A stretch of 64,000 nt of DNA, taken from the NCBI RefSeq assembly GCF_018130465.1, contig NZ_JAFCKJ010000008.1, forward strand, positions 248,001 through 312,000. The letters are read 5' to 3'. The notes beneath the pieces are model-generated. The model was not told the DNA's origin. It searched no databases and saw only the letters and a list, made by a program, of their open reading frames with translations. Positions within the stretch are counted from its first letter, which is position 1. Every line of letters begins with the position of its first letter. This document shows, one piece after another, positions 16,432-23,991 of this stretch. The position numbers were made by a program, and so were the translations under genes. This stretch comes from Bradyrhizobium canariense. Its GTDB lineage: Bacteria > Pseudomonadota > Alphaproteobacteria > Rhizobiales > Xanthobacteraceae.

Positions 16432-19400
16432 ATGACGACAGCGACCGGGGTCCGCTCGGCCGATCGCAATTCCGTCTTAGCCACACTCGGCGACTACATC
16501 CGCGAGATCAGCAATCCCGACGATCTCGCCTATGCTGCGGCGGAGCTGCTTGGCCGCAGCCTGAACGTCAGCAGGGCAGGCTATGGCACGGTCGACACAT
16601 CAGCCGAGACCATCACCATTGTCCGCGACTGGAACGCACCGGGCATCCTGAGCCTCGCAGGCGTGCTGCGCTTCCGCGACTATGGCAGCTACATCGAAGA
16701 CCTAAAGCGGGGCGAGACCGTCATCTGTGCCGATGCGGAAAAAGATCCTCGCGTCGGCGATCGTGCCGAGGCTCTCGAGGCGATCTCCGCGCGCGCGCTC
16801 GTCAACATGCCGATCTCGGAGCCCGGCGGAGTTGTCGCGCTGCTGTATCTGAACAATGCCGCGTCGCGCGAATGGAGCCCCGACGAGCTGGAGCTTATCC
16901 GCGATGTTGCCGAGCGCACGCGCACCGCCGTGGAGCGTCGGCGTGCGGAGACGGCGGTGCGGGAGAACGAAGCCCGGCTTCTTTTCCTGGACGCACTCAA
17001 CAAGGAAACGGCCAAGACCCGCGATGCCGACGGCGTGATGGCGGTCACGACCAGGATGCTTGGCGAGCATCTCGACGTCTCGAGCTGCGCCTATGCCGAC
17101 ATGGATCCCGACCAGGACGGCTTCACCATCCGCGGGGATTGGGCGGCGCCCGGTGCGGTGCATATCCTTGGTCACTACAGCCTGGCTGACTTCGGCAAAA
17201 AGGCGGTGCGAGAGCTGGGCGCCGGCAGGCCCCTCATCATCAATGACAATTTGAAGGAGCTGGCGCCTGAGGAAGCCGCCACTTTCCAAAACATCGGGAT
17301 AGGTTCGACGATTTGCGTGCCCTTGGTCAAAGAAGGGCAGCTCACGGCCTTGATGGCGATTCATCACCGGGGCCCGCACCAGTGGACGCCGCGCGAACTC
17401 GCCTTGCTCACCGAGGTGACGGAGCGATCGTGGGCCCACATCGAGCGCGTCCGATCGGAACAGGCAGCGCGGGAGGCTGCCGAACGACTGACGCTTGCGA
17501 ACAAGGCGGCTGGCATCGGCACCTGGGACTACGACCCGGTCAACGACGTTCTTGGATGGGACAGCCGCTGCAAAGCGGTGTTCGGTTTGTCGCCGGACGC
17601 CGACGTAAGCTATGAAGGGTCGTTCCTGAAGGGCCTTCATCCCGAAGACAGGCAGCGCGCCCACGAGGCCGTGTCGGCAGCCCTGACGCCGCATTCTCCG
17701 ACGAATTACAGTATGGAATACCGAACCGTGGGCATCGAGGACGGCGTCGAACGCTGGATCGCCGCGACTGGTCAAGCCATCTTTGCCAACGGCCGGGCTG
17801 TTCGGTTCATCGGCACGGTTCTGGATATCACCGCGCAAAAGAAAACCGAACGTCATCTCAGAATACTGAATGATACCGGGGCTTCGGTCTCTCGCGAACG
17901 CGACCTCGAGAAGATCGTCCAGATCGTGACGGATGCCGGCGTCGGACTCTCGGGTGCTCAATTCGGTGCCTTTTTCTACAACGTTCTGGCGCCGGAGGGC
18001 GGCAGCTACATGCTGTATTCGCTGTCCGGTGCGCCGCGATCCGCGTTTGAACAATTTCCGATGCCCCGCAACACCGCCGTCTTTGGCCCGACCTTCCAGG
18101 GCTCTGGCGTGGTGAGGTCCGACGACATCCTGCAGGACCCCCGCTATGGCAAGAACGCGCCGCGGAAAGGCATGCCCGAGGGCCATCTTCCGGTTCGATC
18201 CTACCTGGCGGTCCCTGTGATCTCGCGAACCGGCGAAGTCCTCGGCGGACTCTTCTTCGGTCACGCCGAGACGGGTAAATTCCAGGCAGAGCATGAGGCC
18301 GCATTGCTTGGCATTGCGGGCCATGCCGCCACCGCTATCGACAACGCCCAGCTCTTGACCCGGCTCGAGGCGCTCAATGCCGGATTGGAGCAACGTGTTG
18401 CCGACGAAATTGCCGAGCGCATGAAAGCTGAAGAGCAACTCCGGCAATCCCAGAAGATGGAAGCCGTCGGGCAATTGACCGGAGGTATTGCCCACGACTT
18501 CAACAATATGCTGGCCGTGATTCTCGGCAGCTTGAACCTTGCCAAGCGGCGGCTCGGCAGGGGAGAGGTCAGCATAGACCGATTTATCGAGGGCGCCATC
18601 GACGGTGCAAATCGCGCGGCCACGTTGACGCAGAGGCTGCTCGCGTTCTCGCGCCAACAGCCTCTCGCGCCTGAGGTCGTGGACATCAACAAGATGGTCG
18701 GCGGGATGAGCGAGCTGCTCGAGCGATCACTTGGCGAGCTGATCCGCCTCGAGACGGTGCTGGCGGCTGGCCTCTGGCGGGTCAAGGCAGACCCGGCCCA
18801 GCTGGAAAGCGCTGTGATCAATCTCGCGGTCAACGCGCGCGATGCCATGCCAAAGGGCGGCAGGCTGACGATAGAAACCAGCAACGCCTCGATAGATCGA
18901 AAGTATGCTCGCGAGTACGCGCTGGCACCCGGACAGTACGTTCTCGTGGCCGTGACGGACAACGGCACGGGAATTCCGGCCGATGTGCTGGGCAAGGTGT
19001 TCGATCCGTTTTTCACGACCAAGGTCGTGGGCAAGGGCACCGGCCTCGGCCTCAGTCAGGTCTACGGTTTCGTGCGGCAGTCGGGCGGCCATGTCAAAAT
19101 CTACTCGGAAGTCGATGTTGGCACGACCGTGAAGATCTACCTTCCACGCTTCGCCGGCGAGGAGGCGAGCTCAGATCGGTCGCAGGGAGAGATACCTGGC
19201 GGTGCAAGCCATCAGAACGAGACCATTCTCGTCGTAGAAGACGACGAGCGCGTCCGCAGCATGTCTTCCGAAAGCCTGCGCGAACTTGGCTACACCGTCG
19301 TCGAAGCAGCCAGCGCCAAAGAGGCGATCAGGACGATCGAAAATGGTTTTGTTCCAGACCTGCTGTTCACGGATGTCGTCATGCCCGACATGACCGGCGC

Positions 19401-19581
19401 CGAGCTTGCGGCCGAGCTGTCGAAACGATACCCGGAGCTGAAAGTGCTGTTCACCACCGGCTACACGCGCAGTGCAATCGTTCACAATGGCATGCTCGAT
19501 GCCGGCAAGCATCTGCTTCCCAAGCCCTTCGCTATCGAAGACCTGGCTGCCAAAGTCCGCAGCTTGCTCGACGAGATCTGA
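16432..19581 (+). CDS. hybrid sensor histidine kinase with GAF, PAS and receiver domains
   Basis: A 1049-residue soluble kinase without membrane segments. Domains in order: GAF (about 20-165), GAF (about 183-335), PAS with PAC (about 353-468), GAF (about 471-640), short coiled coil, HisKA with H688 in GGIAHDFNNML, HATPase (N-box NLAVNARDAMPKGG, DNGTGIP, GKGTGLGLSQVYG) and a C-terminal receiver (about 931-1045) with phospho-acceptor D981 in FTDVVMPD. Sensing is cytoplasmic, possibly light, redox or small molecules; no chromophore Cys is evident by eye. No response regulator gene is adjacent, so the output partner is elsewhere or is the fused receiver. Confidence 0.88.
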   Translation: MTTATGVRSADRNSVLATLGDYIREISNPDDLAYAAAELLGRSLNVSRAGYGTVDTSAETITIVRDWNAPGILSLAGVLRFRDYGSYIEDLKRGETVICADAEKDPRVGDRAEALEAISARALVNMPISEPGGVVALLYLNNAASREWSPDELELIRDVAERTRTAVERRRAETAVRENEARLLFLDALNKETAKTRDADGVMAVTTRMLGEHLDVSSCAYADMDPDQDGFTIRGDWAAPGAVHILGHYSLADFGKKAVRELGAGRPLIINDNLKELAPEEAATFQNIGIGSTICVPLVKEGQLTALMAIHHRGPHQWTPRELALLTEVTERSWAHIERVRSEQAAREAAERLTLANKAAGIGTWDYDPVNDVLGWDSRCKAVFGLSPDADVSYEGSFLKGLHPEDRQRAHEAVSAALTPHSPTNYSMEYRTVGIEDGVERWIAATGQAIFANGRAVRFIGTVLDITAQKKTERHLRILNDTGASVSRERDLEKIVQIVTDAGVGLSGAQFGAFFYNVLAPEGGSYMLYSLSGAPRSAFEQFPMPRNTAVFGPTFQGSGVVRSDDILQDPRYGKNAPRKGMPEGHLPVRSYLAVPVISRTGEVLGGLFFGHAETGKFQAEHEAALLGIAGHAATAIDNAQLLTRLEALNAGLEQRVADEIAERMKAEEQLRQSQKMEAVGQLTGGIAHDFNNMLAVILGSLNLAKRRLGRGEVSIDRFIEGAIDGANRAATLTQRLLAFSRQQPLAPEVVDINKMVGGMSELLERSLGELIRLETVLAAGLWRVKADPAQLESAVINLAVNARDAMPKGGRLTIETSNASIDRKYAREYALAPGQYVLVAVTDNGTGIPADVLGKVFDPFFTTKVVGKGTGLGLSQVYGFVRQSGGHVKIYSEVDVGTTVKIYLPRFAGEEASSDRSQGEIPGGASHQNETILVVEDDERVRSMSSESLRELGYTVVEAASAKEAIRTIENGFVPDLLFTDVVMPDMTGAELAAELSKRYPELKVLFTTGYTRSAIVHNGMLDAGKHLLPKPFAIEDLAAKVRSLLDEI

Positions 19582-19661
19582 AGGCATTTTTTGGAAACGG
19601 CCTCTCCCGTTTGCAAGCCGCCTTCACAAGCGCTATGTCCCGGCTTTCGGAAGAGCCTGAC

Positions 19662-20411
19662 ATGACGATCTCTGATGACAACGACCTCGCGCGCCTGAAG
19701 GAGATCGGGCGTATCGTCGCCAATACCCTGGAGGCCATGGGGAAGGCGCTCGAGCCGGGCATGACCACCTCCGAGCTCGACCAGATCGGGCGAGCACTGC
19801 TGGAGACCGCCGGCGCACGTTCGGCGCCGGAGCTGGCCTACGACTTTCCCGGGGCGACCTGCATCAGCGTGAACGAGGAGATCGCTCATGGCATCCCGGG
19901 CGATCGGCGGATCGCGGGCGGCGACCTCGTCAACATCGACGTGTCGGCCGAGAAGAACGGGTTCTTTGCCGATACGGGAGCGTCGTTCGCCGTTCCGCCC
20001 GTCACCCGCGCGGTCGAACGTCTTTGCAGGGATGGCCGCCGCGCGATGTGGACTGGCCTGCAGCAGGTCGGCGCCGGCAAGCCGATTGCCGGCATCGGCA
20101 AGGCCATCGGGACGTTTGCGCGGAAGAACGGCTACAGCCTGGTCAGGAACCTTGCCAGTCACGGCGTCGGCCTGTCGCTCCATGAGGAGCCGACGGAGAT
20201 CGCGACATGGCCCGACCGCTCCGAACGCCGTATCATGAGCGAAGGCCTCGTGTTCACCGTCGAGCCGTTCCTGTCCCTTGGCGCCGAATGGGCACAGGAT
20301 GGCGATGACCCGTGGACGCTCTACAGCAGCCCCGAAGCGCCGACCGTTCAATACGAGCACACCGTGATCGCCACCCGAAGCGGACCTTTGATCGTTACGC
20401 TGGCCGGTTGA
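19662..20411 (+). CDS. map: type I methionine aminopeptidase
   Basis: A 249-residue enzyme that removes the initiator Met from nascent proteins. The five metal ligands are present: D93, D104, H167, E201 and E232, with H76 (NEEIAHGIP) and H174 also conserved. The start at ATG 19662 has GGAAGAG 7 nt upstream. The motif at the first histidine reads SHGVG instead of the common GHGIG, and the gene stands outside a ribosomal operon. It may therefore be a secondary, divergent copy, but whether another map exists in the genome cannot be seen. Confidence 0.88.
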   Translation: MTISDDNDLARLKEIGRIVANTLEAMGKALEPGMTTSELDQIGRALLETAGARSAPELAYDFPGATCISVNEEIAHGIPGDRRIAGGDLVNIDVSAEKNGFFADTGASFAVPPVTRAVERLCRDGRRAMWTGLQQVGAGKPIAGIGKAIGTFARKNGYSLVRNLASHGVGLSLHEEPTEIATWPDRSERRIMSEGLVFTVEPFLSLGAEWAQDGDDPWTLYSSPEAPTVQYEHTVIATRSGPLIVTLAG

Positions 20412-20420
20412 GAGGCGTTC

Positions 20421-21815
20421 TCATGCCACCGGATCTCTTGCAGCGTCCGAACGGCTTCGATCATCCGGCGCCAGCGGCGACGCCGGTCTCGCCGGCGTAT
20501 TCTCCAATTGAGTTGCGTTGGTTGCTGAGCTGACATCGACCGGAGCAGACCTGGCGTCAGCAGACTTGGCTTCAGTAGACCTGGTGTCAGCAGACTTGGC
20601 GTCAACAGGCTTGGCGTCAGCAGATTTGGCGTCGCGATAGGCGACGATCCAGATCAGGAAACCCAGAACCGCCAGCGCGGCGCCGACGGGACCCGTGGAG
20701 GTCCACCCCAGCCCCTCGCGAATGGCGAGGCCGCCGAGGAACGGGCCGAGCGCATTGGCGGTATTGAACGCCGAATGGTTGAGTGCGGCGGCGAGCGCCT
20801 GCGCATCTCCGGCGACGTCCATCAGCCGCGTCTGGAGGATGGCGCCGAGCGAGACGCTGGCGCCGATGGCGAAGACGTCCGCCGCCAGCGCCCAAGGATT
20901 GCCGGCGGCAAGCGGAAACGCCAGCAGCGCGACCGCTGAGAACAGCAGGATGACGCCCGCCGTCGGCATCAGCGCACGGTCGGCAAAGCGCGGCACGAAC
21001 AGATTGCCGAGCGTGGCGCCGATGCCGAACACGGCCAGAAAAAACGGAATGACCGCGGGGCTGACCTTGGTCACCTCCATCAGCGTCGTCGCCAGATAAG
21101 TGTAAACAGCGAACATGCCGCCGAAGCCGATGGCGCCGATCGCCAGCGTGATCCAGACGCGGCCGCTTCGCAGCGCTCCGAGCTCTCGCAGGGGATCGGA
21201 CCGGCCAGCCTGGTCGCGCGGCGCGAACAGGGCGCACAGCAGCACCGTGAGCAACGCCAGCACCGACACGAGGCCGAAGCTCGCGCGCCAGCCGATCGCC
21301 TGCCCAATCAGATTGGCGAGGGGCACGCCGATGATCGTGGCAGTGGTCAGGCCGAGCATCACCTGGCCGATCGCCTGCGAGCGACGATGTTGAGGAACGA
21401 GGGAGGCCGCGACCAGCGCGGCGATGCCGAAATAGGCGCCATGCGGCAATCCCGAGAGAAAACGCGCCGCGATCATTGAGCCAAAGCCCGGCGCCAGCGC
21501 GGTGAGGGCGTTGCCGAGCGCGAACACGGCCATCAGGGCCAATAGCTGCGTGCGTCGCGCCAACCGCGCGCCAAGCACGGTGATCAGCGGCGCGCCGAGC
21601 ACGACGCCGAGCGCGTAGGCGCTGATCGCATGTCCCGCGGTCGGCTCGTCGATCCCGAGGTCGGCGGCGAAGAACGGCAACAGGCTCATCGATGCGAATT
21701 CGGTGGTCCCGATCGCAAAGCCGCCCATCGCGAGCGAGAACAGGACGATGGCGAGATGAGGGGGCGCGGAGGCTGCGGTCGCGCGGGGCGAGGTCGCTGG
21801 CTGCGATGTCGTCAT
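20421..21815 (-). CDS. MFS transporter, DHA1/AraJ-like exporter
   Basis: A 464-residue transporter with twelve predicted membrane segments between residues about 20 and 400. The MFS loop 2/3 signature region is ARLARRTQLLAL, and the motif C region is AYFGIAALVAAS. The fold and sequence style fit drug/arabinose-type efflux proteins. The start is ATG 21815, since the upstream in-frame codons add a hydrophilic non-family extension. The cytoplasmic C-terminus (about 400-464) is unusual: a Lys/Asp/Ser-rich tail encoded partly by 15-bp tandem repeats. Confidence 0.85.
   Translation of the reverse strand: MTTSQPATSPRATAASAPPHLAIVLFSLAMGGFAIGTTEFASMSLLPFFAADLGIDEPTAGHAISAYALGVVLGAPLITVLGARLARRTQLLALMAVFALGNALTALAPGFGSMIAARFLSGLPHGAYFGIAALVAASLVPQHRRSQAIGQVMLGLTTATIIGVPLANLIGQAIGWRASFGLVSVLALLTVLLCALFAPRDQAGRSDPLRELGALRSGRVWITLAIGAIGFGGMFAVYTYLATTLMEVTKVSPAVIPFFLAVFGIGATLGNLFVPRFADRALMPTAGVILLFSAVALLAFPLAAGNPWALAADVFAIGASVSLGAILQTRLMDVAGDAQALAAALNHSAFNTANALGPFLGGLAIREGLGWTSTGPVGAALAVLGFLIWIVAYRDAKSADAKPVDAKSADTRSTEAKSADARSAPVDVSSATNATQLENTPARPASPLAPDDRSRSDAARDPVA
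20548..20637 (-). repeat. six 15-bp tandem repeats inside the MFS gene
   Basis: Six consecutive 15-bp units of the form GACYTGGCGTCAGCA with one to four differences each lie near the 3' end of the transporter gene. Because the unit is a multiple of three, they encode a repeating AKSAD/AKPVD/TRSTE-type pentapeptide, and copy-number change would not shift the frame. Confidence 0.85.
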
Positions 21816-21960
21816 ATGTCCTGCAATGGTGGCGTCAACGGGAACCAGCCCAGCGAACGTCGCCACCCCTGCAAGATTTCTCTGTCGTACTTAAACCCGG
21901 ATCGGTCGGCGTCAACACCGGAAGCTCAACGCAAGGCAGGCCGCATATCAGCGTCCCGAT

Positions 21961-22209
21961 CTAATTGACGCGCCTCGAGCGGTGAGGGGGCTTCGTCTGC
22001 GCGAAATACGGGTTCGCGACGCACGTCGCCGAACGCCCGACGGCTAAATATTTGCACTGCTCGAGCGAGGTGTAGCGGCAATCGAAATAGCCGACGGGGC
22101 CGTAGATCTGCATGCAGACCGGATAACTCGGATCGTAGGTCTGCGCGTGCGCGGGCGCGCCCGCCAGGAGCAGGCCGATCGCCACAAGCGCGAGACGAGC
22201 GCGGCGCAT
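21961..22209 (-). CDS. DUF3551 small exported protein
   Basis: An 82-residue protein with signal peptide MRRARLALVAIGLLLAG ending at AHAQ. The DUF3551 pattern follows: YPVCMQIYGPVGYFDCRY, SLEQC and the hallmark TCVANPYFA, with four Cys likely forming two disulfides. Function unknown. It is the downstream member of a tandem pair with the gene starting at 22528, 1 nt away, so the two are probably cotranscribed. Confidence 0.8.
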   Translation of the reverse strand: MRRARLALVAIGLLLAGAPAHAQTYDPSYPVCMQIYGPVGYFDCRYTSLEQCKYLAVGRSATCVANPYFAQTKPPHRSRRVN

Positions 22210-22210
22210 C

Positions 22211-22528
22211 TCAGCGCAGGAAATAGCCCGGCGGATAACCGGGCGTCTGTGCGCGCGGCCTGTTCTGATAGGCGTAGGGATCATCGCTTTGGCCTGCGAA
22301 ATACGGATTGGCGATGCAGGTGAGGGCGCGGCCCGACGAGCTCGCCTGACACTGCGCGTAACTGTCGAAGGTGCAATTGCTGAGCCCCGGCCATTCATCG
22401 CCGGTGAGACAGAAGGCATGGTGAGTTCCGAACGCGCGCGCCGGCGTGCTTGCGTCGAGCGTGAGCGCAAATGTGGCGAGTGCGAGCGAAAATGTGGCGA
22501 TAATGGGGAGAGCAATTCGTCTGCGCAT
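22211..22528 (-). CDS. DUF3551 small exported protein, paralogue
   Basis: A 105-residue protein with a signal peptide ending near TPARA. The core has the same architecture as its neighbour: FCLTGDEWPGLSNCTF, YAQCQ and LTCIANPYFAG. A Tyr/Pro-rich tail replaces the neighbour's basic tail. ATG 22528 is preferred over the in-frame TTG 12 nt upstream because GGAG lies 7 nt before it. The signal-peptide coding region contains a 20-bp near-duplicate, giving the echo ATFSLALATFALTL. Confidence 0.78.
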   Translation of the reverse strand: MRRRIALPIIATFSLALATFALTLDASTPARAFGTHHAFCLTGDEWPGLSNCTFDSYAQCQASSSGRALTCIANPYFAGQSDDPYAYQNRPRAQTPGYPPGYFLR

Positions 22529-22636
22529 TCGATTCTCCAATCACGCGAACGTGCGCGCGACGTTGTTACGCGCGCATGCTGCATATGTCGTGTAGTCGAC
22601 AATGGAACTCATGAAAACACTTGTTTCAAAGGGTTT

Positions 22637-22650
22637 CCAGCGCGCGCTGG
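22637..22650. promoter_or_regulatory. 14-bp perfect palindrome
   Basis: CCAGCGCGCGCTGG lies about 130 nt upstream of the outer-membrane protein gene and about 110 nt upstream of the divergent DUF3551 pair. It could be an operator, but GC-rich palindromes of this size can occur by chance in such DNA. Confidence 0.25.
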
Positions 22651-22780
22651 TAAATCTTCATTAATGAAGCGCGATCCTTTGGCGCGAACTGTGGCGTCGA
22701 GGTTACAGCAATTCCGTCGAGCGCTGGTATGACGACGCCACGGCCCGGGGGCCTAACGACGAAACTGGAACGGGAATCAA

Positions 22781-23503
22781 ATGAACAAGAATCTGTTGCT
22801 TGCTGCTGTGAGCCTTGTCGCGCTCGGCGCGACCGCACCGGCGGTGGCTGCTGACCTCGCTGCGCGGCCTTACACCAAGGCGCCGGCGATGGTTGCCGCG
22901 ATCTACGACTGGAGCGGCTTCTACATCGGCGTCAACGGCGGCGGTGGTTCCGCCCATTCGACCTGGGATCTCGTCGGCGGTGGCCGCGAGGGTTCGCACG
23001 ATGCCACCGGTGGCACCGTCGGTGGTCAGATCGGCTACCGCATGCAGTCGGGCCAATGGGTGTTCGGCATCGAAGGTCAGGGCAACTGGGCTGATTTCTC
23101 GGGCGACAACGTCAGCGCGCTGTTCGCGACGCGCAACCGCTCGAAGATCGATTCGTTCGGTCTGATCACCGGTCAGGTCGGCTACGCCTGGAACAACGTC
23201 CTGGTCTACGCCAAGGGCGGCGCTGCAGTGGTCGGCGGCAAGTACGACGTCTCCAGCACCGCCACGGGCGCGCTGCTGTCCTCGAACGACCAGACCCGTT
23301 GGGGTGGCACGATCGGTGCCGGCCTCGAGTACGGTTTCGCACCGAACTGGTCGGTTGGCGTCGAGTACAACCACATCTTCCTGCAGGACAAGGACGTCAC
23401 CTTCGCTCTGGTGCCCTCGACCGACCGCATCCGTCAGGACGTCGACATGGGCCTCGTCCGCCTGAACTACAAGTTCGGCGGCCCGATGATCGGCCGTTAC
23501 TGA
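22781..23503 (+). CDS. Omp25/31-type outer-membrane beta-barrel protein
   Basis: A 240-residue protein with signal peptide MNKNLLLAAVSLVALGA... cleaved near AVAAD. DLAARPYTKAPA, typical of rhizobial surface porin-family proteins, follows, then an eight-stranded barrel with repeating aromatic/Gly strands (WSGFYIGVNGGGG, GTIGAGLEYGFAPNWS) ending in VRLNYKFGGP. The role is structural or as an abundant surface antigen; pore activity is unproven. It has a good ribosome site and a strong terminator, consistent with a monocistronic, highly expressed gene. Confidence 0.88.
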   Translation: MNKNLLLAAVSLVALGATAPAVAADLAARPYTKAPAMVAAIYDWSGFYIGVNGGGGSAHSTWDLVGGGREGSHDATGGTVGGQIGYRMQSGQWVFGIEGQGNWADFSGDNVSALFATRNRSKIDSFGLITGQVGYAWNNVLVYAKGGAAVVGGKYDVSSTATGALLSSNDQTRWGGTIGAGLEYGFAPNWSVGVEYNHIFLQDKDVTFALVPSTDRIRQDVDMGLVRLNYKFGGPMIGRY

Positions 23504-23548
23504 GTAAAAAGACTGATATCGATCGCTCGACTTCGAGCGGTCGGCGAA

Positions 23549-23576
23549 AGCCCCGGCCATCGGCCGGGGCTTTTTT
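23549..23576 (+). terminator. Rho-independent terminator of the Omp gene
   Basis: Arms AGCCCCGGCC and GGCCGGGGCT around a 3-nt loop are followed by TTTTTT, 45 nt after the stop codon. Confidence 0.9.
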
Positions 23577-23689
23577 GTTGTTCGACTTCAGCAGGTTAAC
23601 CATTCCGTTTCGAGATGGCGGAGATGGCTTGACTCCTGAGAACGAAATGAGAACAATGTTCTTCATACGTTCTAGCGATGGAGTAAGCC

Positions 23690-23788
23690 ATGTTCAGGAT
23701 TTTCGTGGAAGAAGCCGCCGCACTGGCGTCGATCGCGCTGTTTGTCGGGATGATCGCGATCTGGGCCCAGGTGCTCCCGCAGCTCTAG
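23690..23788 (+). CDS. 32-residue single-span membrane peptide
   Basis: A 32-codon frame from ATG 23690 with GGAG 8 nt upstream. It encodes an acidic start (MFRIFVEEAAAL) and one long hydrophobic helix (ASIALFVGMIAIWAQVL), ending PQL. The layout, ribosome site and clean helix suggest a real small membrane protein. It is followed by about 200 nt of noncoding DNA before dnaE. I recall similar peptides in Bradyrhizobium annotations but cannot verify this. Function unknown; small helices of this kind often modulate larger membrane proteins. Confidence 0.6.
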   Translation: MFRIFVEEAAALASIALFVGMIAIWAQVLPQL

Positions 23789-23991
23789 GCGCGAGGGGGC
23801 CCAGTGCCCACCTTCAGCGCCCATCTTCAGTGCTTGGGGAAAACCGGGACGACGCGGCCGATCGGCCGCTCCGGCGTGGACTCTGGCAGCGTGACGCCTC
23901 ACCATTGTGAGGCGAGTCGGCCGGGCGAGCGCAGGATGCCTGCGGTGCCGGTGACCGCTCCATCTCATCTGCAAGAGGCCGTCACGCGACC

